DNA from: Hymenobacter sp. 15J16-1T3B
GTDB lineage: Bacteria; Bacteroidota; Bacteroidia; Cytophagales; Hymenobacteraceae
Assembly: GCF_020711235.1 (NCBI RefSeq)
Contig: NZ_JAJFAV010000007.1
Coordinates: 62,001 to 126,000 of the forward strand
Reading direction: 5' to 3'
Length of the DNA stretch: 64,000 nucleotides
Part shown: positions 26,143 to 34,978 of the stretch, piece by piece
Layout of the letters: every line of letters starts with the position of its first letter
Numbering within the stretch: position 1 is the stretch's first letter
Program-made: the position numbers and the translations under genes
Notes under the pieces: generated by a model
Told to the model about the DNA's origin: nothing
What the model saw: the letters and a program-made list of their open reading frames with translations, nothing else
Databases searched by the model: none

Positions 26143-26223
26143 CGTCATGCTGGGCCTGTCGAAGCATCTCTACCGAACGACGCAACGAAGCGGTAGAGAT
26201 GCTTCGACAGGCCCAGCATGACG
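26143..26223. repeat. Perfect 33-bp inverted repeat (palindromic element)
   Basis: Arms at 26143-26175 and 26191-26223 are exact inverted copies separated by 15 bases. Each arm starts CGTCATGCTGGGCCTGTCG and ends CATCTCTACCG in its own direction. The arm resembles those at 11.6 and 52.2 kb (CGTCA followed by a TCGA/GAGC-type core and a CATCTC end). It lies 134 bases past the helicase stop; the rest of the gap (26009-26526) holds no gene. Confidence 0.9.
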
Positions 26224-26526
26224 GCCTTTTTTCAGCTGTTCAGGGAAGCAAGCCGCTGGCCTTTTCCAAGCCCAACCAAAAAAAGTTTACGTCGGGCTGT
26301 AACCTTCCCTTCGGGGCGCAGTGTCCACATCCGAATACCGACTGCTGCTGCCTTCCGCTAGCCCGTTACCCTTCGTTGACGCAGCGGCTTGCGCACCGCC
26401 TTTCCCGCTGAAGCTTACCCCACCGACGCCGTTTTTCGGGCGCCGCGGCAAGGTATTGCCCACTCGGAACGCGGGCCGCGGGCGGCTTTACCACGCGCTT
26501 CTCCGACTACCAAACCTTTCTGCGCC

Positions 26527-28989
26527 TTGAAAACGAACTTTACCCACCGTCTTGGCCTGCTCGCGCCCGGCGTGCTGGCTGCCGCCCTCCTGGCTCCGGC
26601 CGCAACGCAGGCCCAAACCACCGCCGCGGTGAGCGGGGCCGTGCGCTCTGCGGCCGGCGCCGCCATCGACTACGCCACCGTGACCTTGCACCGCGCCCAG
26701 GACTCGACGGTGGTCAAAACCGAGTTCAGCGACGCACAGGGCGCTTACCGCTTCGACGGCGCGCCGACGGGGCAATACCTGGTGTCGGCCTCGCAGGTGG
26801 GGTTCGGGCGGCAGTGGTCGGCGCGCTTTGAGCTGGGCGCATCGGCGGTGAATGTGCCGGCGCTGACGCTGGCCGCCAGTGCCGCCACCCAACTCAAGGA
26901 AGTGCAGGTGGTGGGCCAGAAGCCGCTGTACGAACGCCTGGCCGACCGCACCGTGGTGAACGTGGAAGGCTCGACACTGGCCACCGGTAACACCACCCTG
27001 GAGGTGCTCAGCCGCGCCCCGGGCGTGTCGGTGGATGCCAACGACAACCTGGCCCTGCGCGGGCGCACCGGCCTGCTGGTGCTCATCGACGGCAAGCGCC
27101 AGCCCATGACCGGCTCGGAGCTGGCCGACTACCTGCGCGCCTTGCCCGCCGACCAGCTCAAGAGCATTGAGCTGATTACCAACCCGCCGGCCCGCTACGA
27201 CGCCCAGGGCGCGGCCGGCATCATCGACATCAAGCTTAAGAAAGACCAGCGCCAAGGACCCAACGGCAGCGGCAGCCTCAGTTACGGGCGCGGGCGCTTC
27301 GGGCGCTTCAGCGGTAGCCTGAGTGGCAACTACCGCCGCCAGGGCCTGAACCTGTTTGCCTCGACCACCTACACCAAGCGCCAGAGCTACGGCATCCGCA
27401 ACACCGAGCGCTCCTACTACGAAACCCGCGACGGGCAGCCGGTGCTGGTGAGCCGGGCCGATCAGCGCAACTACGGCGTCGGGCAAGACCACTTCCTGAT
27501 CTACCGCCTCGGCGCCGACTACGACCTCTCGAAAAACACCACCGTGGGCGGCGTCGTGACGGGCTTCGCCGTGCCCCGGCCCCACCCCCACGGCTACAAC
27601 ACCAACACCAGCGCGTTTTACGACGCAGCCGGGCGCCTGACCGACTACTACACCGGCGCGGGCACCGGCCGCGGCTACAACCCCAACATCACGGCCAACC
27701 TCAACCTGCGTCACACCTTCGCCGCCGGGGCCGCGGGCAAGCGCGAGCTGACCGCCGACGCCGACTACGCCTACTACTACACCAACCGCCTGCAGACGCT
27801 CACCACGTTTTACGAGCTCAGCGGCCGGCCCACGCAGCTGTTCAGCGGCGACCAAACCGGCACGCTCGGCATTCAGGCCGCCAAGGCCGACTACACCCAC
27901 GCCCTAAGCGCCAGCACCACCCTGGAAGGCGGGGCCAAGGCCAGCCGCGTGCACGCCGACAACGACCTGCTCTTCGAAAACACCGTGGAGGGCGTGACGA
28001 CCGTGGACCTGGGCCGCACCAACCGCTTCCGCTACGACGAGGTCATTTCGGCCGGCTACCTCACGCTCACCCGCAACCACGACAAGCTGAACCTGCAGCT
28101 GGGCCTGCGCGGCGAGCAAACCCACGCCAAGGGCGTGCCCCTGGACGAAACCCAGGCCTTCCGGCGCGACTATTTCCAGCTGTTCCCGAACGCCTCGCTC
28201 AAGTATACCGCCAGCCCCCAGCACGAGTGGACCGTGGCCCTGAGCCGGCGCATCAACCGGCCTTCTTACCGGCAGCTCAACCCCTTCCGCTTCTACAACG
28301 ACCCGACCACCTCCAGCCAGGGCAACCCTGGCTTGCTGCCCGAAACTTCCTACAACCTGGACTTGAGCCACACCTTCAAGCAGAAGTTCACCGCCGCCGT
28401 TAGCTACAGCCTCACCGACAACCCCATCACCGACGTAGCCGTGCCCGAGTCGACCACGTCCACCGTGTCGAAATTCGTGAACCTGAGCCGGCAGCACTAC
28501 ACCTCGCTCACGCTCACCGTGCCGCTCAATCCGGCCAAGTGGTGGCAGGTCTACAACAACGCGGTGTTTTTCTACATCCACTACCAGGGCGAGCTGGCTG
28601 GCACCGCGCTCAGCCGCGGGCAGGGCGCCTTCAACGCGAGCAGCAACAGCACCTTTGTATTCGGCCGGGGCTGGGGCGCCGAGCTGAACGCCAACTACTA
28701 CTCGGCCCAGCGCGAGGGGTTCTTCGTGTTCCGCGACTTTGGGCAGCTGAACCTGGGCGTGAAAAAGGACCTCTGGGACCGGAAAGCCACCCTGCGCCTG
28801 GCCGCCAACGACCTGCTGCGCACCACGCCCCTGCACGCCGTGTCGCACTACACCAACTACCAGGAGCGCCTCTACCTGCGCCGCGACAACCGCACGGTGA
28901 CCCTCTCGCTGAGCTGGCGCCTGGGCGCCGACCAGCCCGGCAGCACCCGCCGCCGCGGCGCCGACGACGAAATGCGCCGGGCGCAGTAA
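26527..28989 (+). CDS. Outer-membrane beta-barrel receptor with carboxypeptidase-regulatory domain
   Basis: An 820-residue TonB-dependent-receptor-like protein (OMP_b-brl_2 type). I chose the TTG at 26527 because it gives a standard signal peptide (KTNFTHRLGLLAPGVLAAAL, cleavage after TQAQ); the ATG at 26389 adds 46 residues with no signal. A carboxypeptidase-D-like domain (about 30-115, with AIDYATVTLHRAQDS) is followed by a plug (about 120-235, LLVLIDGKRQPMTGSELADY and DAQGAAGIIDIKLKK) and a barrel to the C-terminus. The protein likely takes up a large ligand across the outer membrane. No SusD partner is present, so it is not a SusCD pair. The next gene converges at 7 bases. Confidence 0.88.
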   Translation: MKTNFTHRLGLLAPGVLAAALLAPAATQAQTTAAVSGAVRSAAGAAIDYATVTLHRAQDSTVVKTEFSDAQGAYRFDGAPTGQYLVSASQVGFGRQWSARFELGASAVNVPALTLAASAATQLKEVQVVGQKPLYERLADRTVVNVEGSTLATGNTTLEVLSRAPGVSVDANDNLALRGRTGLLVLIDGKRQPMTGSELADYLRALPADQLKSIELITNPPARYDAQGAAGIIDIKLKKDQRQGPNGSGSLSYGRGRFGRFSGSLSGNYRRQGLNLFASTTYTKRQSYGIRNTERSYYETRDGQPVLVSRADQRNYGVGQDHFLIYRLGADYDLSKNTTVGGVVTGFAVPRPHPHGYNTNTSAFYDAAGRLTDYYTGAGTGRGYNPNITANLNLRHTFAAGAAGKRELTADADYAYYYTNRLQTLTTFYELSGRPTQLFSGDQTGTLGIQAAKADYTHALSASTTLEGGAKASRVHADNDLLFENTVEGVTTVDLGRTNRFRYDEVISAGYLTLTRNHDKLNLQLGLRGEQTHAKGVPLDETQAFRRDYFQLFPNASLKYTASPQHEWTVALSRRINRPSYRQLNPFRFYNDPTTSSQGNPGLLPETSYNLDLSHTFKQKFTAAVSYSLTDNPITDVAVPESTTSTVSKFVNLSRQHYTSLTLTVPLNPAKWWQVYNNAVFFYIHYQGELAGTALSRGQGAFNASSNSTFVFGRGWGAELNANYYSAQREGFFVFRDFGQLNLGVKKDLWDRKATLRLAANDLLRTTPLHAVSHYTNYQERLYLRRDNRTVTLSLSWRLGADQPGSTRRRGADDEMRRAQ

Positions 28990-28995
28990 AGCCGT

Positions 28996-30273
28996 CTACT
29001 TGGCCGCCTGTACCAGGAAGGGAATGTTGGCCGTGGCCACGTTGTCGTGCCCGTCCTCGGCGTAGACGAACAGGCGGTAGGCCCCGGGCTGGGTGGGCGC
29101 GGTGAGCGTGGTTTGGCCTTGGGCCCCGGCCGGCACCCGGCCCGGAACGGCCGTGGGGCGGCTTTCCCGGTCGCCGCCGGTTTTCAGGTCGGTGCTTTCG
29201 GGCAGCAGCTCGTAGCGGTAGGTCAGCCGGTCCTGGTCGGGGTCCGTCACGGCGGCGGCTACGGGGTAGGTCTGGCCGGGCTGCAGCTGCACGCCAGCGG
29301 TGGCCGGCTGGCCGTTGAGCGTAAACGAGGCGAGGTGCGGGGCGCGGTTCTGCGGCCACTGGCCGCTCCACAGGTACTGCATCACGTCCACCACTTCCGA
29401 CTCCTTGCCATCCTCGGTGAAGATGCCGTACCACGTGGGCGTGCGCTCCTGCTTCTGGCCCCACAGGAACACGTAGGTCCCCAGGCACTGCGTCTGGTCT
29501 TTGGCCACCGAGGCTTCGTAGCGGCTTTGGTACACGGCAGCTTTCTGGCTGCTGGTTTCTTCCACCGAGGCTTTCCAGGGCGTAACTGGGCATTCCCAGT
29601 GCCCGGTGGGGCCCCACTCGGCCACCACGTAGGGGCCGGTCCACTTGGCGGCGCGTACCTGCTGGGGAATGGAGGCCAGCCCGGCGTAGGTGTTGATGCT
29701 CAGGATGTCGACCGAGGGGCAGCGGGCCTTGATGTGCTCCACTTCCTTGGGGTTGCAGCCGGCCAGTACGGTGCTGGTGGGATGGTTCGGGTCGACTTCG
29801 TGAATCATGCGGGCAATCTGCTCCACCGCGTCCCACACCTTAGGGTTAGTGTACTCCAGGTTCAGCTCGTTGCCGATGCCCCAAAACAGCACGGCCGGGT
29901 CGTCCTTGTACTTGAGCACCTCGGCGCGCAGTTTCTGCAGCTGCGCCGCCACGGCCGCCGCGTCGTTGTAGTCGAAGCCGTGCCGCTCCCGGGCCACGTC
30001 GAGGCCGAGCATGACGGTCAGCCCGTGCTGGTTGGCCTTGGCCAGCACCCGCGGGGCCTCCCCGGTGCCCCAGGTGCGCACCGAGTTGCCCCCGTAGGCC
30101 CGGATGCGCTCCGGAAACTGCCCGCCCCCGGCCCCCTTGATGAAGTAAGGTTGCCCGCCGCGCAGCAGCACGTAGCGCCCGGCCGTTTGCTTGATTTCAA
30201 CTTTGACGGGTTGGGCTTGGGCGTAAGTAGCGGCGCTGAAAGTCAGCAGCGGCAGTAGCAGGCGCAGGTTCAC
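28996..30273 (-). CDS. Glycoside hydrolase, GH2-type TIM barrel
   Basis: A 425-residue secreted protein with a signal peptide (NLRLLLPLLTFSAATYAQAQ) and a GTG start at 30273; there is no nearby ATG. The TIM barrel (about 25-320) includes IKGAGGGQFPERIRAYGGNS, the acid/base motif FWGIGNELNLEY (about 140-151) and the nucleophile motif YVVAEWGPTGHWE (about 230). Clan GH-A retaining glycosidases use these two glutamates. A C-terminal beta-sandwich (about 325-425, APHLASFTLNGQPATAG...) looks like a carbohydrate- or cadherin-like accessory domain. The substrate is unknown; proximity to the receptor and pectate lyase suggests plant or microbial polysaccharide. Confidence 0.85.
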   Translation of the reverse strand: MNLRLLLPLLTFSAATYAQAQPVKVEIKQTAGRYVLLRGGQPYFIKGAGGGQFPERIRAYGGNSVRTWGTGEAPRVLAKANQHGLTVMLGLDVARERHGFDYNDAAAVAAQLQKLRAEVLKYKDDPAVLFWGIGNELNLEYTNPKVWDAVEQIARMIHEVDPNHPTSTVLAGCNPKEVEHIKARCPSVDILSINTYAGLASIPQQVRAAKWTGPYVVAEWGPTGHWECPVTPWKASVEETSSQKAAVYQSRYEASVAKDQTQCLGTYVFLWGQKQERTPTWYGIFTEDGKESEVVDVMQYLWSGQWPQNRAPHLASFTLNGQPATAGVQLQPGQTYPVAAAVTDPDQDRLTYRYELLPESTDLKTGGDRESRPTAVPGRVPAGAQGQTTLTAPTQPGAYRLFVYAEDGHDNVATANIPFLVQAAK

Positions 30274-30309
30274 AGGCAGGAAGGGAGGTCGAGGGTTGCG
30301 GCGCTAAAG

Positions 30310-30849
30310 CTAGCTTGCTTCCGACGACAAACCATTGACCCGCTCGTACCAATACCACGTGGCGCCGTCCTGCTCAAAGGCCGCCGTACGCCCGAAGCCC
30401 AGCTTTTCTACCACCCGCTGCGAGGCCACGTTGCCTTCCATCACGGTGGCGTTCAGCACGGGCAGGCGCAGCACCTCGAAGCCGTAGCGCAAGCTGGCTT
30501 CGGCGGCCTCCGAGGTGTAGCCCTGTCCCCAGTACGGCGGCAGCAGGCGGTAGCCGATGTCGTGGTAGTTGGTGCGCCCGTTGATGGTCGTGTCGTCGAC
30601 GAACTTAAGCCCGCACCAGCCCAGGAAGGCGCCGTCTTCCTTGCGCTCCACCGCCCAGCGGCCCACGCCGTTGCGCTCGTACTGCGCCCGAATGTAGTCC
30701 ACGACCTTGGCGGCCTGCTCTAGCGTGCTCATCAGCGGCATGGGCACGTAGCGCAGCACCGCGGGGTTGGAGTCGAGGGCGAGGATGCCGGACGCGTCGG
30801 CGGGCTCGAAGGGACGCAGGCGCAGGCGGGGCGTGTCGAGGGTAATCAT
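30310..30849 (-). CDS. GNAT-family N-acetyltransferase (RimJ/RimL-like)
   Basis: A 179-residue acetyltransferase of the Acetyltransf_3 type. It begins MITLDTPRLRLRPFEPADAS and has the acetyl-CoA loop region YWGQGYTSEAAEASLRYGFE (about 115-134), followed by LNATVMEGNVASQRVVEKLGF. It probably acetylates the alpha-amine of a protein or a small amine. The start at 30849 is supported by a TATCTTAG box on the minus strand (30872-30879) just upstream, which excludes a 40-codon longer frame. Confidence 0.9.
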   Translation of the reverse strand: MITLDTPRLRLRPFEPADASGILALDSNPAVLRYVPMPLMSTLEQAAKVVDYIRAQYERNGVGRWAVERKEDGAFLGWCGLKFVDDTTINGRTNYHDIGYRLLPPYWGQGYTSEAAEASLRYGFEVLRLPVLNATVMEGNVASQRVVEKLGFGRTAAFEQDGATWYWYERVNGLSSEAS

Positions 30850-30975
30850 GCGGGCACGGGGTGGGGTGGCCACTAAGATATCCGCCGCGGGCGGCAATAC
30901 CACCCCGGGCGGGGCCACGCACAGAAGGCGCGAAGCAGCTGCCCCGCGCCTTCTGGTGATTTTCGCCACTTTCTG

Positions 30976-32088
30976 CTAGATGCCGCTGCTAACGCAGGTG
31001 TTGCCGCCGACGGTAGCGCCCGCGCCGTTGCTGGCCGTCACGGCCGCTTTCACGCTGCTGGCGCTGAGCACCGACAGGCTGTAGGGCGGTGCAAAGGCGG
31101 TTTTGCCGTTGCCGGCGGTATTGCCGGAGGTGCTGGTGAAGACGTTGCCCGTCACCTGCACGGCCGTGGAGTTATTTGCCATCAGGTCGATGGGCCGATT
31201 CACGCCCTCAAACACGTTGTTTTGCACCAGCAGGTTGGCCTCGAAGCCGGCCTGCACGCCCGAGGAGGAGCTGGTGCTGTTGAAGAAGCTGTTCACCACG
31301 TGCACCTTGCCGAAGCGCACCCGCGGCATGCGGGCCACGCAGCCCGGCGCCCACCAGCAGCGAGCGAAGGTGATGTTGAGCTTGCCGCGGTCGGCGGTGG
31401 CGTCGTCCGAGGAGCCGATGAGGTTGGAGAAGCGGTGGTCGTCGGAGCCGCCGGGGCCGTCGGGGCGCGGGGCCTTCAGGTACGCAAACTTGGTCCACGA
31501 GACGGTGATGTAGTTCGAGGTGTTTTTCACGTCCAGGTTGCCGTCGACGCCGTCGCGGAACTCGCAGTGGTCCACCCACACGTTGGTGCACGCGTCGATG
31601 GTGCAGTTATCCTGCCCGTCCACGTCGTAGGCGCCGGCTCCGTCGAAAATCAGGTTGCGAATCACCAGGTTACTGCAGCGCTTCACGTACAGAATGCCCG
31701 AGCCGGCCTGGGTTTGGTCCGTCGACACCAGCCGGGCGCCGGCCGTGCCGAACAGCGTCTTGCCTGCCTGATCCTGCAGGCTGATGCGCCCGCCCGCGGG
31801 AATGGTGATGACGCCGTTGACCTGCACCACCTTCACCGTGGCGGTGGTCAGGGCCGTTTTGAGCTGGGCGTAGGTGGTCACCACCGTGGGCGTGGCGGTG
31901 CCGCCGCCGGTGGTGCCGCCGTTCTGCGAGGCCCAGCCCTGGGCGGCGCAGTTGGCCTCGACGTCGGCCGCGGCCGGGGTGCCGGACGCGCCGGCGGGGG
32001 TAGTGGGAGCCGGGCTGCTTCGGTCGCAGCCGGTGAGCACGGTGGAGCCGGCCAGCAGGGCGCTGGCCAGGAAGGCGGGTACGTTCAT
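30976..32088 (-). CDS. Pectate lyase (PL1-type), lipoprotein
   Basis: A 370-residue lipoprotein: MNVPAFLASALLAGSTVLTGC ends in a good lipobox (LTGC), followed by a Ser/Pro/Ala linker. The right-handed parallel beta-helix includes VVQVNGVITIPAGGRI, NLVIRNLIFDGAG, NVWVDHCEFRDG (the WVDH motif of PL1) and ARMPRVRFGKVHVVNSFFN, the conserved RxPxxR segment holding the catalytic arginine. It cleaves polygalacturonate by beta-elimination at the cell surface. It shares its strand with the GNAT and GH genes but with gaps over 100 bases. Confidence 0.9.
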   Translation of the reverse strand: MNVPAFLASALLAGSTVLTGCDRSSPAPTTPAGASGTPAAADVEANCAAQGWASQNGGTTGGGTATPTVVTTYAQLKTALTTATVKVVQVNGVITIPAGGRISLQDQAGKTLFGTAGARLVSTDQTQAGSGILYVKRCSNLVIRNLIFDGAGAYDVDGQDNCTIDACTNVWVDHCEFRDGVDGNLDVKNTSNYITVSWTKFAYLKAPRPDGPGGSDDHRFSNLIGSSDDATADRGKLNITFARCWWAPGCVARMPRVRFGKVHVVNSFFNSTSSSSGVQAGFEANLLVQNNVFEGVNRPIDLMANNSTAVQVTGNVFTSTSGNTAGNGKTAFAPPYSLSVLSASSVKAAVTASNGAGATVGGNTCVSSGI

Positions 32089-32572
32089 TGTGGTGGGAAT
32101 TGGTTGTGGAAAGCCGCTGCCACGACCGTGGCAGGGCGGTAAGCGCGGAGGGAGCGGGGCCTGCTGCCGGAGCCAGCGGGCCGGGGTACGCGGGGCCGCG
32201 GCGGGCGGCGGTGGGCTCGGGCGCAACGCGGCGGAAGCGACTGACGGCCCGGACAATACGCCACCGAAGGAAAGGCTGCGCGGCAAAATCCAATGCCCGA
32301 GCTCCGGATAAATCTGCGCAATCGATGCCGGCAACGTTGCCAAGCCCAGCGCCGCTTCCCCGGTAACTTCAGGCCGGCGCGGTAGGACCAGTCCCATGCT
32401 CTCAGGCACCGCCACTGTCCGCGGTTTCAGCGGCCGGCAAGCTGCGGGCCGCGCCGCCCGGCACCGACACCGCCCGGAATACCAGGCAACAACCCGCCAA
32501 TTTCCGGTGGCGCGGCCGGTCGAAATGGGTTATCTTTAGGTAGCGGCCGCCCTGCCTGGGGGCCGCGGCGTC
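32089..32572. other. Intergenic region between divergent genes
   Basis: Nearly 500 GC-rich bases without a supported gene; frames on both strands are Arg/Pro/Ala-rich and look like chance. A TATCTTTA box at 32531-32538, 35 bases before the ATG at 32573, probably serves the DUF1345 gene. No repeat or hairpin stands out. Confidence 0.5.
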
Positions 32573-33283
32573 ATGCACACTAGCTTACCCGTTGCCCGCA
32601 AGCTGCACGCCCCGGTGGTGGCGGCGCAGCTCTCTGCCCGGGGCCGCACCTGGCGGCTGCTGCTGAGCCTGATGACCGGGCTGGCGGCGTTCCTGCTGGC
32701 GCCCAACCTGATGTTCGGCGCCCGCCTGATGCTGGCCTGGGACGGCTACGTGGTCAGCGCCCTGGCCATGTCCTGGCACCTGATGGCCCACGCCGATTTG
32801 GGCTTTATCCGGCGCTCGGCCCGGGCCCTGGCCCCGCACAAGAACTGGACGCTCATGTCGGTGCTGCTGGTGCTCGGCAGCGTGGCCAGCTTGGGGGCGG
32901 TGCTGCTGCTGCTCCACGGCCTCGACCACCTGCCCTACCCACAGCGCCTGCAATACGTGCTGCTGTCGGTCGGCTCGGTGGTGGGCTCGTGGTTTTTGCT
33001 GCACACGCTCTTCACGCTGCGCTACGCCCACCTCTACTTCTGCGAAGACCCCAACCGACCGGGCCACGAGCTGGGCGGCTTCCGCTTTGCCGGCGCCCCG
33101 CCCTGCAGCTACTGGGATTTCGCCTACCTGGCCTCGGGCATTGCCATTACCGCCCAAACCCCGGACGTGCTCATCACCACCAAGACCATGCGCCGGCTGG
33201 TGATGCTGCACAGCCTGCTCTCTTTCGCCTACAACACCACCGTGCTGGCCCTGGGCATCAACATTCTCTCGGCCCTGCTCTGA
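32573..33283 (+). CDS. DUF1345 family membrane protein
   Basis: A 236-residue inner-membrane protein with about five hydrophobic segments (RLLLSLMTGLAAFLLAPNL, AWDGYVVSALAMSWHLM, LMSVLLVLGSVASLGAVLLL, YVLLSVGSVVGSWFLLHTLF, FAYNTTVLALGINIL). The motifs HTLFTLRYAHLYF, SYWDFAYLASGIAITAQTPDV and FAYNTTVLALGIN are the family hallmarks. Function unknown. Confidence 0.92.
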   Translation: MHTSLPVARKLHAPVVAAQLSARGRTWRLLLSLMTGLAAFLLAPNLMFGARLMLAWDGYVVSALAMSWHLMAHADLGFIRRSARALAPHKNWTLMSVLLVLGSVASLGAVLLLLHGLDHLPYPQRLQYVLLSVGSVVGSWFLLHTLFTLRYAHLYFCEDPNRPGHELGGFRFAGAPPCSYWDFAYLASGIAITAQTPDVLITTKTMRRLVMLHSLLSFAYNTTVLALGINILSALL

Positions 33284-33351
33284 GGCGGCAGGCTACGGGC
33301 CACAGGCGCCCGTCTGGGGCAGGTTCGCCGGCCCATTGCCGCCTAGTGCGG

Positions 33352-34038
33352 CTACGCAGGCTGCTGCTCGAGGACGTACACGTGCAGCCGCTTGCGAAGC
33401 CGGAAACCCAGCTTCAGGTACAAGGGGTAGGCCGGGGTGTTGTCCTCGTACACGTGCAGAAACGGCGTGCAGCCAGCCGCTATGATACGGCCCACCTGAA
33501 AGCGCACCAACTGGTTGGCATAGCCGCGGCCGAGGTACGCGGGGTGGGTGCACACCGCGCTGATTTCGGTATAGGGCGAGGGTTGCAGGCGCTGCCCGGC
33601 CATGGCCACCAGCTGCCCTTCCTGAAACACGCCGTAGTAGCCGCCGAAGGCTATGGTGCGGGCCAAAAACGGGCCGGGGTTGGTCAGGGCCGTCAGGGCC
33701 ACCATGGCGGGCACATCCGGCTCCTGCAAGGCCACCAGCTGGCTGCTGTCCACCGCGGGGGCCGTCGGGAGGTCGTACACCAGCTGGAGTAGCTCCCGGT
33801 GCAGGCGCGGCTGCCAGCCAGCGGGCAGCACAATGGGCTCGGCGGTAAACAGGATGGCCAGGGCGCCGGCCGGCACCAGCTCGTGCAGGCGGGCGAAGGC
33901 GCGGGGCGAGTAGTCGGCCAGGCCCGCGAAGGCGCCCACGTCGCGGGGCAGCACGCGGGCCAGCTCGTCGCCGAGGGCCAGGGCCTGGTTGCCGGTCAGC
34001 AGGGCGTTCCAGACGGGGTTGTCGAGGGCGTGTTCCAT
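33352..34038 (-). CDS. GNAT-family N-acetyltransferase (FR47-like)
   Basis: A 228-residue protein. The first 110 residues are a poorly conserved GNAT-like lobe; the C-terminal lobe has the acetyl-CoA motif EISAVCTHPAYLGRGYANQL (about 160-179) and HVYEDNTPAYPLYLKLGF (about 197-214), typical of the FR47 group. The substrate is unknown. The start at 34038 (MEHALDNPVWNALLTGN) is preferred over longer frames that run into a region of different composition. Confidence 0.9.
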   Translation of the reverse strand: MEHALDNPVWNALLTGNQALALGDELARVLPRDVGAFAGLADYSPRAFARLHELVPAGALAILFTAEPIVLPAGWQPRLHRELLQLVYDLPTAPAVDSSQLVALQEPDVPAMVALTALTNPGPFLARTIAFGGYYGVFQEGQLVAMAGQRLQPSPYTEISAVCTHPAYLGRGYANQLVRFQVGRIIAAGCTPFLHVYEDNTPAYPLYLKLGFRLRKRLHVYVLEQQPA

Positions 34039-34479
34039 GTCAGCGGGGCGAAGTACGGCAATGCGCGGTTCTTCACGGGCAGGTAACCGCGCCACCCAGC
34101 GCAAGTTCAGTTCCGCTTCCCTCCCACCGACGCCCGGCGGCGAGGCGTGTTCCGCTGCAACGCGTTGGGTCGCTGGTGTTAGGCGCCCGGCGAAGCCCAC
34201 GTTGCGTTTCACAGACCTTGCGACGCGTTGGCCCGAGCCTGTTATGGCCGCATTGGTTATGCAGTTGACCGGGCCTGCGACACGTGAGCATGTGTGCCGA
34301 GCCTGCAACTTTCCTACGGCTGATGCTACGCCGCGTTTAGTGCGCGAGGCACAGCGCAGGCCTTGGGTGCTTGCCGGCTTTTCCTCCTGCGCGCTTTCTG
34401 GCTGATCTACTGGTTGCTGGAGCACGTGGCGGACCGGCCAGCCTCCGACGGGCACGGGGCTGGCCGGTTCGCCGCATAC
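34039..34479. other. Intergenic region of differing composition
   Basis: About 440 bases with no supported gene. GC is lower and more even than in the flanks, and CGCGTTGG recurs around 34160 and 34224. A GTTAGGC near 34178 recalls an integron core site but no partner site was found. It could be the remains of a lost gene. Confidence 0.35.
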
Positions 34480-34890
34480 TTACCCGTCGTAGCGGCGCTG
34501 GGCTTCCGGGGTGACGGGCGCGAAGAGATTGACCAAGTTGCCGTCCGGGTCGCGCAGCAGCAGGGAACGGTTGCCCCAGGGCATGGTGGTCGGGGCCTGC
34601 ACGACGGCGGCCGCCGCGTCGAGGCCGGCGGCTAGGCGCTGGTAGTCGGCGTCCACGTCGGTCACGCGGAACTCCAGGAACACCGAGCGGTTGGCGGCGG
34701 GCTGGGCCACCGCGTCGCCGCCCGACAGGGCCAGGGTGCGCGGCGTGGCTATGGCCAGGGTGGCCGTGGCCATCTGCATTTCGACGAAATCCTCGGTGTA
34801 GCGGGTCACCGCGAGGCCGGTGACGTGTTCGTAGAACTGCACCAGGCGCGGCAGGTCGGCGGTGATGATGCGGGCAGAAACAAATTTCAT
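34480..34890 (-). CDS. VOC-family (glyoxalase-like) protein
   Basis: A 136-residue vicinal-oxygen-chelate domain protein from the ATG at 34890 (MKFVSARIITADLPRLVQFY). Two beta-alpha-beta-beta-beta halves are visible: FYEHVTGLAVTRYTEDFVEM, and FRVTDVDADYQRLAAG with LLLRDPDGNLVNLFAP near the end. Family members are metal-dependent lyases, dioxygenases or antibiotic-binding proteins; the substrate is unknown. It lies 88 bases downstream of a WYL-type regulator on the same strand, which may control it. Confidence 0.9.
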   Translation of the reverse strand: MKFVSARIITADLPRLVQFYEHVTGLAVTRYTEDFVEMQMATATLAIATPRTLALSGGDAVAQPAANRSVFLEFRVTDVDADYQRLAAGLDAAAAVVQAPTTMPWGNRSLLLRDPDGNLVNLFAPVTPEAQRRYDG

Positions 34891-34978
34891 GGGGCGTGAA
34901 AAAAGATGAATGATGCCACAAAGCACCACCCGCCCACTGACAGCCCTATGGCAGTCGGTTTCGGCGCCTTAAAAAAAG

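Noticed and set aside
26389-26526. Upstream ATG start for the outer-membrane receptor
   Set aside because: The 46 extra residues hide the signal peptide, which begins cleanly at the TTG at 26527.
28996-32088. A classical polysaccharide utilisation locus
   Set aside because: There is a receptor-like barrel, a GH and a pectate lyase, but no SusD, and the receptor lacks the SusC form; orientation and gaps do not suggest one operon.
34160-34190. GTTAGGC resembling an integron attC core site
   Set aside because: No matching RYYYAAC partner, no cassette structure and no integrase in view.
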